From: Thermoprotei archaeon
GTDB lineage: Archaea; Thermoproteota; Thermoprotei; QMSL01; B3-G16
Assembly (NCBI GenBank): GCA_003649665.1
Contig: QMSL01000082.1
Coordinates: forward strand, 1 to 6,231
DNA: 6,231 nt
Direction of reading: 5' to 3'
The position numbers and the translations under genes are program-made. Positions 1 to 5,394 of the stretch are shown here, piece by piece (within the stretch, counting starts at the first letter, position 1; every line of letters begins with the position of its first letter). The notes beneath the pieces were generated by a model. That model saw only the letters and a list, made by a program, of their open reading frames with translations. It made no database searches and was not told the DNA's origin.

Positions 1-117
1 ATCACTTATATCTCTTTCGAATCGTGAGGAAAGTATACCTTAACTTAGTAAAGCAGAAGTGTGATAGAGCAACTTGCTATTTTAACGTAAGGGAGAAGTT
101 TTAGAAAGTAAATGAGG
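1..117. other. Left-edge stretch with no identified gene
   Basis: This is the region downstream of the SRP19 stop codon, up to the window edge. It has no recognisable coding region, tRNA or C/D-box RNA motif. On the plus strand one frame stays open from base 3 to a TAG at 102-104 (33 codons). That could be the tail of a convergent gene, but the peptide resembles nothing I know and the length is close to chance. On the minus strand, bases 1-20 contain an A/T-rich box (GATATAAG) preceded by GAAAG, which could be a promoter for a gene beyond the left edge. Neither reading is firm. Confidence 0.3.
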
Positions 118-420
118 TCATTTCCTTTTACCGGATAACTCATATGATGATCTTAAGATCTCTCCTATTTTCTTAAGTAACTTTGACTTCGGCTCACGCT
201 TCTTCACTAGAACTCGACCTTTGTAAAGCCACCAAAACTTAGGATAATATTTATTTTCCTCAACTATGTGCTCTAAACCAAGCTTTTTAATTGCTTCCAC
301 TAAATCCCTTAATGAAGGATTTGGTATAGCATACTTCTTAGCAACCTTTCTTCCCTCACTTCTAGAGCGATTTAAATCAAAGTATACAGGCCATATTACT
401 AGATAGTCCCTGCCTTTCAA
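118..420 (-). CDS. srp19: Signal recognition particle protein SRP19
   Basis: SRP19 is the archaeal/eukaryotic protein that binds 7S RNA (helices 6 and 8) and prepares it for SRP54. It thereby supports co-translational targeting of secreted and membrane proteins in the cytoplasm. The 100-residue product has the usual archaeal length. Family signatures are visible: the N-terminal strand with VIWPVYFD (residues 8-15), the RSRSEGRKV stretch (18-26), the AIPNPSLRDL helix start (31-40), and YYPKFWWLYKGRVLV (58-72), followed by a lysine-rich tail suited to RNA binding. The start is a TTG at 418-420. An in-frame TAA lies two codons upstream, so no earlier start is possible, and GAGGAG at 433-428 sits 7 bases before it. 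It lies 18 bases downstream of the S8e gene and is almost certainly co-transcribed with it. Identification is firm. Confidence 0.95.
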   Translation of the reverse strand: MKGRDYLVIWPVYFDLNRSRSEGRKVAKKYAIPNPSLRDLVEAIKKLGLEHIVEENKYYPKFWWLYKGRVLVKKREPKSKLLKKIGEILRSSYELSGKRK

Positions 421-427
421 TGTTTAT

Positions 428-433
428 CTCCTC
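428..433 (-). promoter_or_regulatory. Shine-Dalgarno site deciding the TTG start of SRP19
   Basis: The minus strand reads GAGGAG here, 7 bases before the TTG at 420 and just after the S8e stop codon. It is a strong match to the anti-Shine-Dalgarno sequence and supports the non-ATG start of SRP19, with translation initiating directly after S8e termination. Confidence 0.75.
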
Positions 434-438
434 GCTTA

Positions 439-834
439 TCAACTTGCTTCCTCTATTAAGATTGCGTTGACTACACCATCTTGTCCAGGTCTTGAAGTTA
501 CGCGAGCACGACCTAGTTCTGTTTGAATAATAGCGCCTTTAGTTATCACGCCTCTCCTTGAGTAATCCTGACTAGCGGGATTCTCTATAACGCGCAATAT
601 TCTCACGCGCTTCGTTATGCCCTTTGATGGTATCGTGACATTTGCGTACGTTGCCTTCACTAAACGCACCTTGTAATTACCGCCTCTTACCCTTATCCTA
701 CGCCTTTCCTCAGCGGTTCCCAAAATTGTCTCTGTGGGTAGTCTCCCAAGGAGGGCCTTTCGCTTTACCTTTCTATGAGGGCGCTTCATCCCACCAGAGG
801 GCTTCCTTAAGTCTCTACCATGATATATCGGCAT
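439..834 (-). CDS. rps8e: 30S ribosomal protein S8e
   Basis: Small-subunit ribosomal protein of the archaeal/eukaryotic S8e family, an rRNA-binding component absent from bacteria. The 131-residue product has the normal archaeal length. It shows the family pattern throughout: a basic N-terminus with RKPSGG (residues 10-15) followed by a run of lysines and arginines, LGRLPTET (29-36), the RVRGGNYKVRL core (48-58), ENPASQDYSRRGVITKGAII (84-103) and the highly conserved ELGRARVTSRPGQDGVVNA (106-124). The start is an ATG at 834, with a modest purine-rich AGGAT a few bases upstream. An A/T-rich box about 32 bases upstream probably supplies its own promoter. SRP19 follows after 18 bases, an S8e-SRP19 adjacency that makes sense as a translation and protein-targeting pair. 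Identification is firm. Confidence 0.97.
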   Translation of the reverse strand: MPIYHGRDLRKPSGGMKRPHRKVKRKALLGRLPTETILGTAEERRRIRVRGGNYKVRLVKATYANVTIPSKGITKRVRILRVIENPASQDYSRRGVITKGAIIQTELGRARVTSRPGQDGVVNAILIEEAS

Positions 835-860
835 ATTTATCCTAACAATGATAGGATGTT

Positions 861-880
861 TCCTCTATAAATTTTATGGA
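861..880 (-). promoter_or_regulatory. Probable TATA-type promoter for S8e-SRP19
   Basis: The minus strand carries TTTATA (871-866) inside an A/T-rich stretch with a purine-rich flank, in the 48-base gap before S8e. Archaeal box A elements lie about 26 bases before the start site, which would place initiation near base 843, leaving a leader of about ten bases. A small imperfect palindrome with CCTA/TAGG arms (841-855) covers that predicted start region. This is inferred from sequence and position only. Confidence 0.5.
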
Positions 881-882
881 TC

Positions 883-1989
883 TCATTCCTTAGAGGCACC
901 CTTCTTTAATCTCTCCCTCAACATGAAGAAAACCGTAAGAAAAGCCGATATTAACATGGTTAAGATTACCCAGTAGAGTAAGATTATCAAACTACCAACT
1001 CCAGTTACCAGGAGGGCTAACTCAAGAAATATTTGCCTACTAAGCAGTAAGAATACGATACCCGTTATATACTGCCAATATACCTCAATGCCAGAGGTAA
1101 GCCAGAAGTGTAGTACTCGACCTAACAGTGCTATGATGGCAGAGACTATCAGGATGTCAATAGCATGAAGAGCTGAATTTGGATCAGGGGCTAAGAGGAA
1201 CATAGCAAGCATATAATTAACTCCATATTCCTTACTACCCATCGCACCTTCAATACCTACATAAGTTCCAACTATGAGGCATACTATGGATATGAGAGTT
1301 GTGAAGAAGAGGATTGGAGCTGAGCGCCACCAATTTTCAAATCGTTTATAGCAATAGACAATGCGTTCATCAAGAGAGAAACCTTTAAGCACCATAAATA
1401 GCCCTAAAATGATGCCAAATGCTAATGTTGCATATTCAAGATAATTTAAGGCTGCTAGGAGAGAGAGAACTAGGATAAGAAGGCCAGGGAATCCTAAGGC
1501 TACTTTCTTATAACGTGGATCCTCATAAAGCTTCTTCATATACCTTATTAGCATCATATAGGTTTCCTCAACACTTCGAGATTGCACCACTACTACGCGT
1601 CTGACGGAGATTATAGGAACTTTACTTTGCACTATAGGAACTACTTGTTCATCATCAGCACCATCGGAGACCAATATTACTCCATCTGGTTTAAATACTT
1701 TTAAGACTTCATCTAATTGCCTACGTATCCTAAGATCTGCCTCAATGCCACCATTCGGATCTCCAGCTATTGTTGCAATCTCACAGGAAATACCTTCTTG
1801 TTTCCTAAATGAGTCAAAGAGTTGAATAGCCGCGAATAGCGCGTTTACATCAGAGTCCTCAGGATCACGCAATGCAAAAAGTAAGGCTGCCTTTAAATTA
1901 GCATCTCTCCCTATAATAGGAGTTTTAACTCCTGCCTTAACGCCTATATCGTCATCACGATCAACGTATAATATAAGGATGCGCTTCAT
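883..1989 (-). CDS. DUF373 family membrane protein
   Basis: A 368-residue protein of the archaeal DUF373 family, whose biochemical role is not established to my knowledge. The first ~155 residues form a soluble domain with the family's conserved acidic motifs: VDRDDDIG (9-16), VKTPIIGRD (21-29), DPEDSDVNA (42-50), ATIAGD (72-77), ILVSDGADDE (105-114) and ISVRRVVV (127-134). Many clustered aspartates at strand ends suggest a metal- or nucleotide-binding Rossmann-like site, which is inference. From about residue 162 onward there are six or seven hydrophobic spans (about 162-181, 184-203, 226-246, 275-295, 303-320 and 323-357), with a basic C-terminal tail, so it is an integral membrane protein with a large soluble head. 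The ATG at 1989 is preceded immediately by an in-frame TGA, so this is the earliest possible start. It lies 78 bases after the coiled-coil gene and 48 bases before S8e. Family assignment is confident; function is unknown. Confidence 0.9.
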   Translation of the reverse strand: MKRILILYVDRDDDIGVKAGVKTPIIGRDANLKAALLFALRDPEDSDVNALFAAIQLFDSFRKQEGISCEIATIAGDPNGGIEADLRIRRQLDEVLKVFKPDGVILVSDGADDEQVVPIVQSKVPIISVRRVVVVQSRSVEETYMMLIRYMKKLYEDPRYKKVALGFPGLLILVLSLLAALNYLEYATLAFGIILGLFMVLKGFSLDERIVYCYKRFENWWRSAPILFFTTLISIVCLIVGTYVGIEGAMGSKEYGVNYMLAMFLLAPDPNSALHAIDILIVSAIIALLGRVLHFWLTSGIEVYWQYITGIVFLLLSRQIFLELALLVTGVGSLIILLYWVILTMLISAFLTVFFMLRERLKKGASKE

Positions 1990-2016
1990 TCACATTCCAA
2001 GTATATAGTTTAAGGT

Positions 2017-2035
2017 GGGGGTAGATAAACATTAC
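2017..2035 (-). promoter_or_regulatory. Possible TATA-type promoter for the DUF373 gene
   Basis: In the 78-base gap upstream of the DUF373 gene the minus strand reads GTTTATCTA (2030-2022), an imperfect box A. Its centre is about 37 bases before the ATG, giving a predicted leader of roughly ten bases. A second A/T-rich box, CTATATA around 2009-2003, lies too close to the ATG to fit normal spacing unless translation starts further downstream. A C-rich run (2021-2017 on this strand) separates the two. Weak evidence. Confidence 0.3.
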
Positions 2036-2067
2036 AAGAACGCTTAAGTAGGATATTATGTAAATGT

Positions 2068-2994
2068 CTACTCTATTTTGAGTAGATTAAATTCCATGAG
2101 TAGGCGGTATTCCTCAAGTGTTAATCTCTTACCACGTTGGTATTTCTTATAAACTTTTAATGCTAATTCTCGAAGTTGTTCTCTACGCCTAGTTATCGCT
2201 TGCGCAATACGTTCAGCCTTTAATAATAAGCGTCTTCGCTTTATTTCTGATTCAAGTATCTTCAACTCATTTGACAGCTTAGTATGAGTTTCTATTAGTT
2301 TAGCTAAATCGCTCACCATCTTATTCAAAGAGGCTCTTCGATCCTCTATTTCACTACGCAATTGATTTATTTTCTCAACGATGCTTTTTATTTTCTCGTT
2401 AATACTAGTTAGCTTTTCCTTAATTTCACCAATGCTGGATCTTACATCGTTGATCTGGGATTTTAAGTTATCTATTTCCTCAAGAGTCTTGTTTAATTCA
2501 GTCATTAGATCGGAGTACTTCTTAGCCGTTTGTAGCTTTAACGATATCCTCTTTATTTTCTCAATTATTTCCTTCTCCTCTTCGGGGGATAGAGAATGAG
2601 TTTGATAGAACCAGTCCAGTTCCAGTAATTTATGCTCTAGTTGGGAAAGGTCAACATCCCTTACTATTCCACGTAACATTCGCACTTGCCTCTTTATCTC
2701 CCTAAGTTTTGAGTACCGTGTATTAAGTTCCTCCTTTAAGGAGGAGAGATTGGATCTATGCTCTCTCAACGATTCAAGTAACTTATTTTTCTTCTCCTTT
2801 AACTCCCTTATTTGAAGTCGTAATTGTTTAATGTCTTGGGACAGACTTCGTATGGTGTTCACTTCAGATCGTATGGTGTTCTGAAGATCTATCTTTTTAG
2901 CTCGTACCTCGTCGCATTTCTGTTGAAGCTCATTATATAGCTTCATTAGATCATCGAGAGATAGCGATTCTAGCTTCTCTAGGCTCAAGTTCAT
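2068..2994 (-). CDS. COG1340-type long coiled-coil protein
   Basis: A 308-residue, highly charged, almost entirely helical protein resembling the archaeal COG1340 coiled-coil family, often mislabelled as a phosphatase in databases. Heptad-like leucine/isoleucine spacing runs from about residue 5 to 110 and again from about 140 to 275. A break at about 111-140 contains the only tryptophan, in LDWFYQTHSLSPEEEKE (126-142), a recognisable family hinge. This would allow the two helical halves to fold into an antiparallel hairpin. The C-terminus ends in a short non-coiled motif, YKKYQRGKRLTLEEYRLLME (282-301), also typical of the family. No signal peptide or membrane span is seen. The ATG at 2994 lies only 10 bases after the acetyl-CoA synthetase gene, with GAGG two bases before it (an unusually tight spacing), so translation may be coupled. 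The molecular role is unknown; a structural or scaffolding role is only an inference from shape. Confidence 0.82.
   Translation of the reverse strand: MNLSLEKLESLSLDDLMKLYNELQQKCDEVRAKKIDLQNTIRSEVNTIRSLSQDIKQLRLQIRELKEKKNKLLESLREHRSNLSSLKEELNTRYSKLREIKRQVRMLRGIVRDVDLSQLEHKLLELDWFYQTHSLSPEEEKEIIEKIKRISLKLQTAKKYSDLMTELNKTLEEIDNLKSQINDVRSSIGEIKEKLTSINEKIKSIVEKINQLRSEIEDRRASLNKMVSDLAKLIETHTKLSNELKILESEIKRRRLLLKAERIAQAITRRREQLRELALKVYKKYQRGKRLTLEEYRLLMEFNLLKIE
2848..2881 (-). repeat. Exact 13-base direct repeat in the coiled-coil gene, 21 bases apart
   Basis: The 13-mer TCGTATGGTGTTC (plus-strand reading) occurs at 2848-2860 and 2869-2881. The 21-base offset equals seven codons, so it encodes NTIRS twice (residues 39-43 and 46-50) at exactly one heptad apart. 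It looks like a slippage duplication that preserves the coiled-coil register. Confidence 0.8.
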
Positions 2995-3004
2995 TACCTC
3001 GCTC

Positions 3005-3706
3005 TTAGCTTGTCTCCAGTATTATTCTGGCATCTATTATCTTAGCTCCCTTCTCATAGACTATTATGGGGTTCAAGTCTAATTGTGATATCATTGGTAG
3101 ATCCTTAATTAGGTCGGATACGCCTAGCATGATGTTGACTATTGCTTCGACGTCTGCAGGAGGTTCACCTCGATAGCCCTTAAGTATTGGATAGCCTTTT
3201 ATTTCAGAGATCATCTCTAATGCATCCTTCTTAGTTATAGGCAGTACTCGGAAGGTAACGTCTCTCAGTATTTCGACGAATATTCCTCCTAGACCAAACA
3301 TTATGACGTGCTCAAACTGTGGATCCTTCGCAACTCCTACGATGACCTCCCTGCCTGGTGGAGCAAATTCTTGCACAAGAATTCCTCTTATCCTAGCATT
3401 AGGGACTCTCTTCTTTACATTATCTATTATTTTGTTATACGCCTTAACGAGTTCACTCTCGTCCTTTATATTAATTACAACCCCTCCTACATCGCTCTTA
3501 TGTAGTATGTCGGGGGATACTATTTTAAGGACGACAGGATATCCTATTTCCTTTGCATATCGTTTTGCTTCCTCTAAATCTTTTGCGACTCTAAACTCAG
3601 TTACAGGAAGACCATATAGTTTACATAGTAACTTAGCTTCAGGCTCCAGTAAGAAGTATCTGCCTTCTCTTATAGCATTTTCGACTATGGACTTAGCATC
3701 CATCAT
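3005..3706 (-). CDS. acdB: ADP-forming acetate--CoA ligase, beta subunit (ATP-grasp)
   Basis: Beta subunit of ADP-forming acyl/acetyl-CoA synthetase, which in archaea converts acetyl-CoA, ADP and phosphate to acetate, CoA and ATP (energy conservation), or runs in reverse. At 233 residues it matches the separate archaeal beta subunit rather than the fused ~700-residue form. ATP-grasp features are visible: YPVVLKIVSPDILHKSDVGG (56-75), in which His69 probably corresponds to the second phosphohistidine described for the Pyrococcus enzyme (His71 of beta); the strand VQEFAPPGREVIVGVAKDP (111-129); MFGLGGIFVEILRDVTFR (136-153); and the Mg/ATP-binding end LDLNPIIV (209-216). A strong AGGAGGG (3719-3713) six bases upstream fixes the start at the first of two tandem ATGs. 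The CoA-binding alpha subunit is not in this window, so it must be encoded elsewhere if the enzyme is complete. The acid substrate could differ from acetate (aryl or branched-chain acids), which the beta subunit cannot tell. It lies between a DUF4443 gene and the coiled-coil gene. Confidence 0.92.
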   Translation of the reverse strand: MMDAKSIVENAIREGRYFLLEPEAKLLCKLYGLPVTEFRVAKDLEEAKRYAKEIGYPVVLKIVSPDILHKSDVGGVVINIKDESELVKAYNKIIDNVKKRVPNARIRGILVQEFAPPGREVIVGVAKDPQFEHVIMFGLGGIFVEILRDVTFRVLPITKKDALEMISEIKGYPILKGYRGEPPADVEAIVNIMLGVSDLIKDLPMISQLDLNPIIVYEKGAKIIDARIILETS

Positions 3707-3712
3707 TAACTA

Positions 3713-3719
3713 CCCTCCT
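3713..3719 (-). promoter_or_regulatory. Strong Shine-Dalgarno site before acdB
   Basis: The minus strand reads AGGAGGG, six bases before the ATG at 3706. This is the best ribosome-binding site in the window and suggests acdB is translated efficiently relative to its neighbours. It favours the first of the two tandem ATG codons. Confidence 0.75.
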
Positions 3720-3733
3720 AAGTGTAGCCTTTT

Positions 3734-3744
3734 ATTGTAACAAT
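3734..3744. promoter_or_regulatory. Short palindrome in the DUF4443-acdB gap
   Basis: ATTGT-A-ACAAT is a perfect 5-1-5 inverted repeat directly after the DUF4443 stop codon and about 28 bases before the acdB start. It could be an operator half-site pair for a dimeric winged-helix protein, but an 11-base A/T-rich palindrome can also arise by chance. Confidence 0.25.
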
Positions 3745-3746
3745 TA

Positions 3747-4316
3747 TTAGAAATAGCCTTTAAGCTTTAACGCGAGAAACATTAAAGGTCGAAGTAACAT
3801 CCACTTTGAATTATTAAAAACTATTATTATGTGATCGCCATTTGATAATTTGAACTTAGTAAAAATATATTGCGACGTATTAGGATCATACTTGGAGAGA
3901 TCATCATAGACTGCAGGAACTTTTAACTTATTGTCAGAATATACGAGTATAACTGCACCTTTTGCACCAAATCGGACGGCTAGATCTCTCTCTTCAATAC
4001 AACTTCTTGAACGTACTATAGGAGGTCTAATGTGAGCAGCTAAATTTGTTGGACTACCAGTGAAATGAGAGAGATCCACTTCAGTTATTTGAATTATGGA
4101 GAGATTAGTTAAGATCTCATTAAGTACTTTCTTACCCATTTTACTCAGGAGTACACCGGCTTTAAGTACGTCAAGCAGACCTTGTTTGTGAAGACGCATG
4201 AGAAGGCCCCTAACTACGCCTTCCCTCATCCCTAATGCCTTACATATTGAATATCTACCTACAGGACCTTTTTCCCTTATATAAAGCATGACAGCAATGA
4301 CGTCGTGTAAGTTCAA
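3747..4316 (-). CDS. Winged-helix DUF4443-domain protein, putative transcriptional regulator
   Basis: A 189-residue protein with an N-terminal winged-helix DNA-binding domain followed by an archaeal DUF4443 domain. The helix-turn-helix is visible in GPVGRYSICKALGMREGVVRGLLMRLHKQGLL (residues 17-48), with a wing at LKAGVLLSKMGKKVL (51-65). The C-terminal half contains the DUF4443-like IEERDLAVRFGAKGAVILVY (107-126) and a hydrophobic strand GDHIIIVF (160-167), suggesting an alpha/beta ligand or dimerisation domain; the ligand is unknown. The start is a TTG at 4316 with AGG a few bases upstream. The frame stays open upstream to a TAA at 4389-4391, but I find no ATG, GTG or TTG there, only CTG codons, so the N-terminus carries some doubt. 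It starts 37 bases after the GPN GTPase stop and ends 40 bases before acdB, so it is probably in the same operon and might regulate it. DNA binding is inferred from the fold. Confidence 0.8.
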   Translation of the reverse strand: MNLHDVIAVMLYIREKGPVGRYSICKALGMREGVVRGLLMRLHKQGLLDVLKAGVLLSKMGKKVLNEILTNLSIIQITEVDLSHFTGSPTNLAAHIRPPIVRSRSCIEERDLAVRFGAKGAVILVYSDNKLKVPAVYDDLSKYDPNTSQYIFTKFKLSNGDHIIIVFNNSKWMLLRPLMFLALKLKGYF

Positions 4317-4353
4317 ATACCTGCCCTTAACTTCATCTAAGATTGCCAGTGCT

Positions 4354-5124
4354 CTAGTAGTACGTGATATAATCCTCCCCTCCAGCGCTTATTCTTTGAA
4401 TTATAGAATATATCATCTCGATTCCTTGACCCTTAACGGCAGATGTAGGAACAACTTCAACATCATATCCAATCTCCTCAAGCAATTGACAAATTCTCTC
4501 ACTCATCTGCCTATAAAGCCCCTTTAACTCGCTTGATACCACATTGGCTAGTTCCTGTGGATTCTCCATGAGGTGGAGTACATACTCTAAGGTATTTTTA
4601 TCTACCATATCGCATTTCGTTAGAACTAAGATCTGAGGCATTAAAAGCCTAAATCTGACAGAGTAAGATAGGAGGAGCATTGATACTAGACTACTTGGCT
4701 TACTAGCGAAGACTACATCTATGAGAAAAAGGGATACCGCACCACCTCCACTAATCAAGGTCTTTGCAATATGCTCCCCTGCAGATCTAAATGCGAAAAG
4801 CTCTAACTGGCCGGGAGTATCAATTATCGCGAAATCAGCTTTAAGGCTTTCGATTTCATCCTTTATCTTCTCTGCGTCCACTGCTAGGAGATCTGTTGCA
4901 GCAATTATCGCGCCATTAGGACCTAAGTTATACCTCTCCATGACATCCTCTACGGTTACGTATTCCCGCACATCGACATCTGGCTTATAGGGAAGCCAGT
5001 CTGCTCCAGGATCTAAATTCACTATGATTGTATCTATATCGTGAGAGAGAAACCAATCGTAAATAGCAGCAGCCAAGGTTGTCTTTCCAGATCCAGCAGG
5101 ACCTAACAAAAATATGTAAAACAT
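4354..5124 (-). CDS. GPN-loop GTPase
   Basis: A 256-residue archaeal GPN-loop GTPase (XAB1/GPN family of SIMIBI-class GTPases). Eukaryotic relatives (GPN1-3) form dimers needed for assembly and nuclear import of RNA polymerase II. The archaeal role is not settled. All G motifs are visible: the P-loop GPAGSGKTT (8-16); the diagnostic Gly-Pro-Asn insertion LGPNGA (67-72), which reaches into the partner's active site in the homodimer; DTPGQ (102-106); TKCD (169-172, equivalent to NKxD); and TSAVKGQG (227-234). VNLDPGAD (35-42) is also a family hallmark. No signal peptide or membrane segment is expected for this cytoplasmic family. The ATG at 5124 follows the zinc-ribbon stop by 18 bases, with only a weak GTGA-type ribosome-binding site, so coupling to the upstream gene is likely. 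Length is normal for the family. Confidence 0.95.
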   Translation of the reverse strand: MFYIFLLGPAGSGKTTLAAAIYDWFLSHDIDTIIVNLDPGADWLPYKPDVDVREYVTVEDVMERYNLGPNGAIIAATDLLAVDAEKIKDEIESLKADFAIIDTPGQLELFAFRSAGEHIAKTLISGGGAVSLFLIDVVFASKPSSLVSMLLLSYSVRFRLLMPQILVLTKCDMVDKNTLEYVLHLMENPQELANVVSSELKGLYRQMSERICQLLEEIGYDVEVVPTSAVKGQGIEMIYSIIQRISAGGEDYITYY

Positions 5125-5142
5125 GGATGCTCACTTTAAGAC

Positions 5143-5349
5143 CTACTTTTTCGAGGAGAGCCACCACTTAAGGTAATCGCGACGCCATCTCTCTTCCTCA
5201 TCCTCATTACTAAGTTCTCTCCGTTGTTTCTGTTTAAGGAGTAAATACTCGCTTCTAGTAAGCGTCAGACCACAGCTAGTACATACATAGAGCTTGCGCG
5301 ATGAGTTATAATGCATTTGTCCTCCACATTCAGGACAGTAGACGGGCAT
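5143..5349 (-). CDS. Small zinc-ribbon protein
   Basis: A 68-residue protein with an N-terminal zinc ribbon made by CPEC (Cys5 and Cys8) and CTSC (Cys23 and Cys26), separated by a short basic loop. This spacing matches the N-terminal ribbons seen in RPB9/TFS-type transcription proteins and many other small archaeal proteins, so it does not fix the role. Past residue 28 is a charged helix-prone tail, rich in Arg, Lys and Glu and ending in a tryptophan-rich segment, YLKWWLSSKK (59-68). This looks like a protein- or RNA-contact surface. It lies 18 bases upstream of the GPN GTPase and probably shares its transcript, suggesting a common pathway. The ATG at 5349 is the only sensible start, three codons before the first cysteine pair. 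Coding status is well supported; function is unknown. Confidence 0.82.
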   Translation of the reverse strand: MPVYCPECGGQMHYNSSRKLYVCTSCGLTLTRSEYLLLKQKQRRELSNEDEEERWRRDYLKWWLSSKK

Positions 5350-5363
5350 AGTTATTCACTATG

Positions 5364-5369
5364 AAAAAA
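5364..5369 (-). terminator. T6 tract, possible terminator of the radical SAM gene
   Basis: Six consecutive T residues on the minus strand lie 25 bases after the radical SAM stop codon. Archaeal RNA polymerase terminates at oligo-T without a required hairpin, so this could end the upstream transcript. It overlaps the predicted leader region of the zinc-ribbon gene, so termination may be incomplete. Confidence 0.4.
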
Positions 5370-5377
5370 TTAGTCTT

Positions 5378-5394
5378 AGCTAATTAAATTTACG
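5378..5394 (-). promoter_or_regulatory. Possible TATA-type promoter for the zinc-ribbon/GPN operon
   Basis: The minus strand reads AATTTAATTA (5390-5381), directly after the radical SAM stop codon. Its centre is about 36 bases before the zinc-ribbon ATG, giving a predicted start site near 5359 and a leader of about ten bases. That fits the weak ribosome-binding site (GTGA) in front of that gene. Inferred from position and composition. Confidence 0.4.

Noticed and set aside
3..104. Possible 3' end of a convergent plus-strand gene
   Set aside because: Only 33 codons are open, close to chance in A/T-rich DNA, and the peptide has no similarity I recognise.
1990..2067. Small RNA or second gene in the gap upstream of DUF373, prompted by a GGGGG run
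   Set aside because: No C/D-box or tRNA-like motifs and no stable stem found by eye; the gap is adequately explained as a promoter and leader region.
2381..2599. Plus-strand open frame with a hydrophobic product opposite the coiled-coil gene
   Set aside because: The Phe/Leu/Ile/Ser-rich peptide is the expected complement of Lys/Glu-rich coiled-coil codons, not a real membrane protein.
3303..3740. A 145-codon plus-strand open frame opposite acdB
   Set aside because: It lies fully antisense to a clearly conserved ATP-grasp gene, its product has low-complexity Ser/Leu-rich composition and no recognisable domain, and it spans the acdB ribosome-binding site.
4985..5167. Minus-strand 60-codon frame overlapping the start of the GPN GTPase and end of the zinc-ribbon gene
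   Set aside because: It runs in another frame through the P-loop region of a well-supported gene and its product has no family resemblance.
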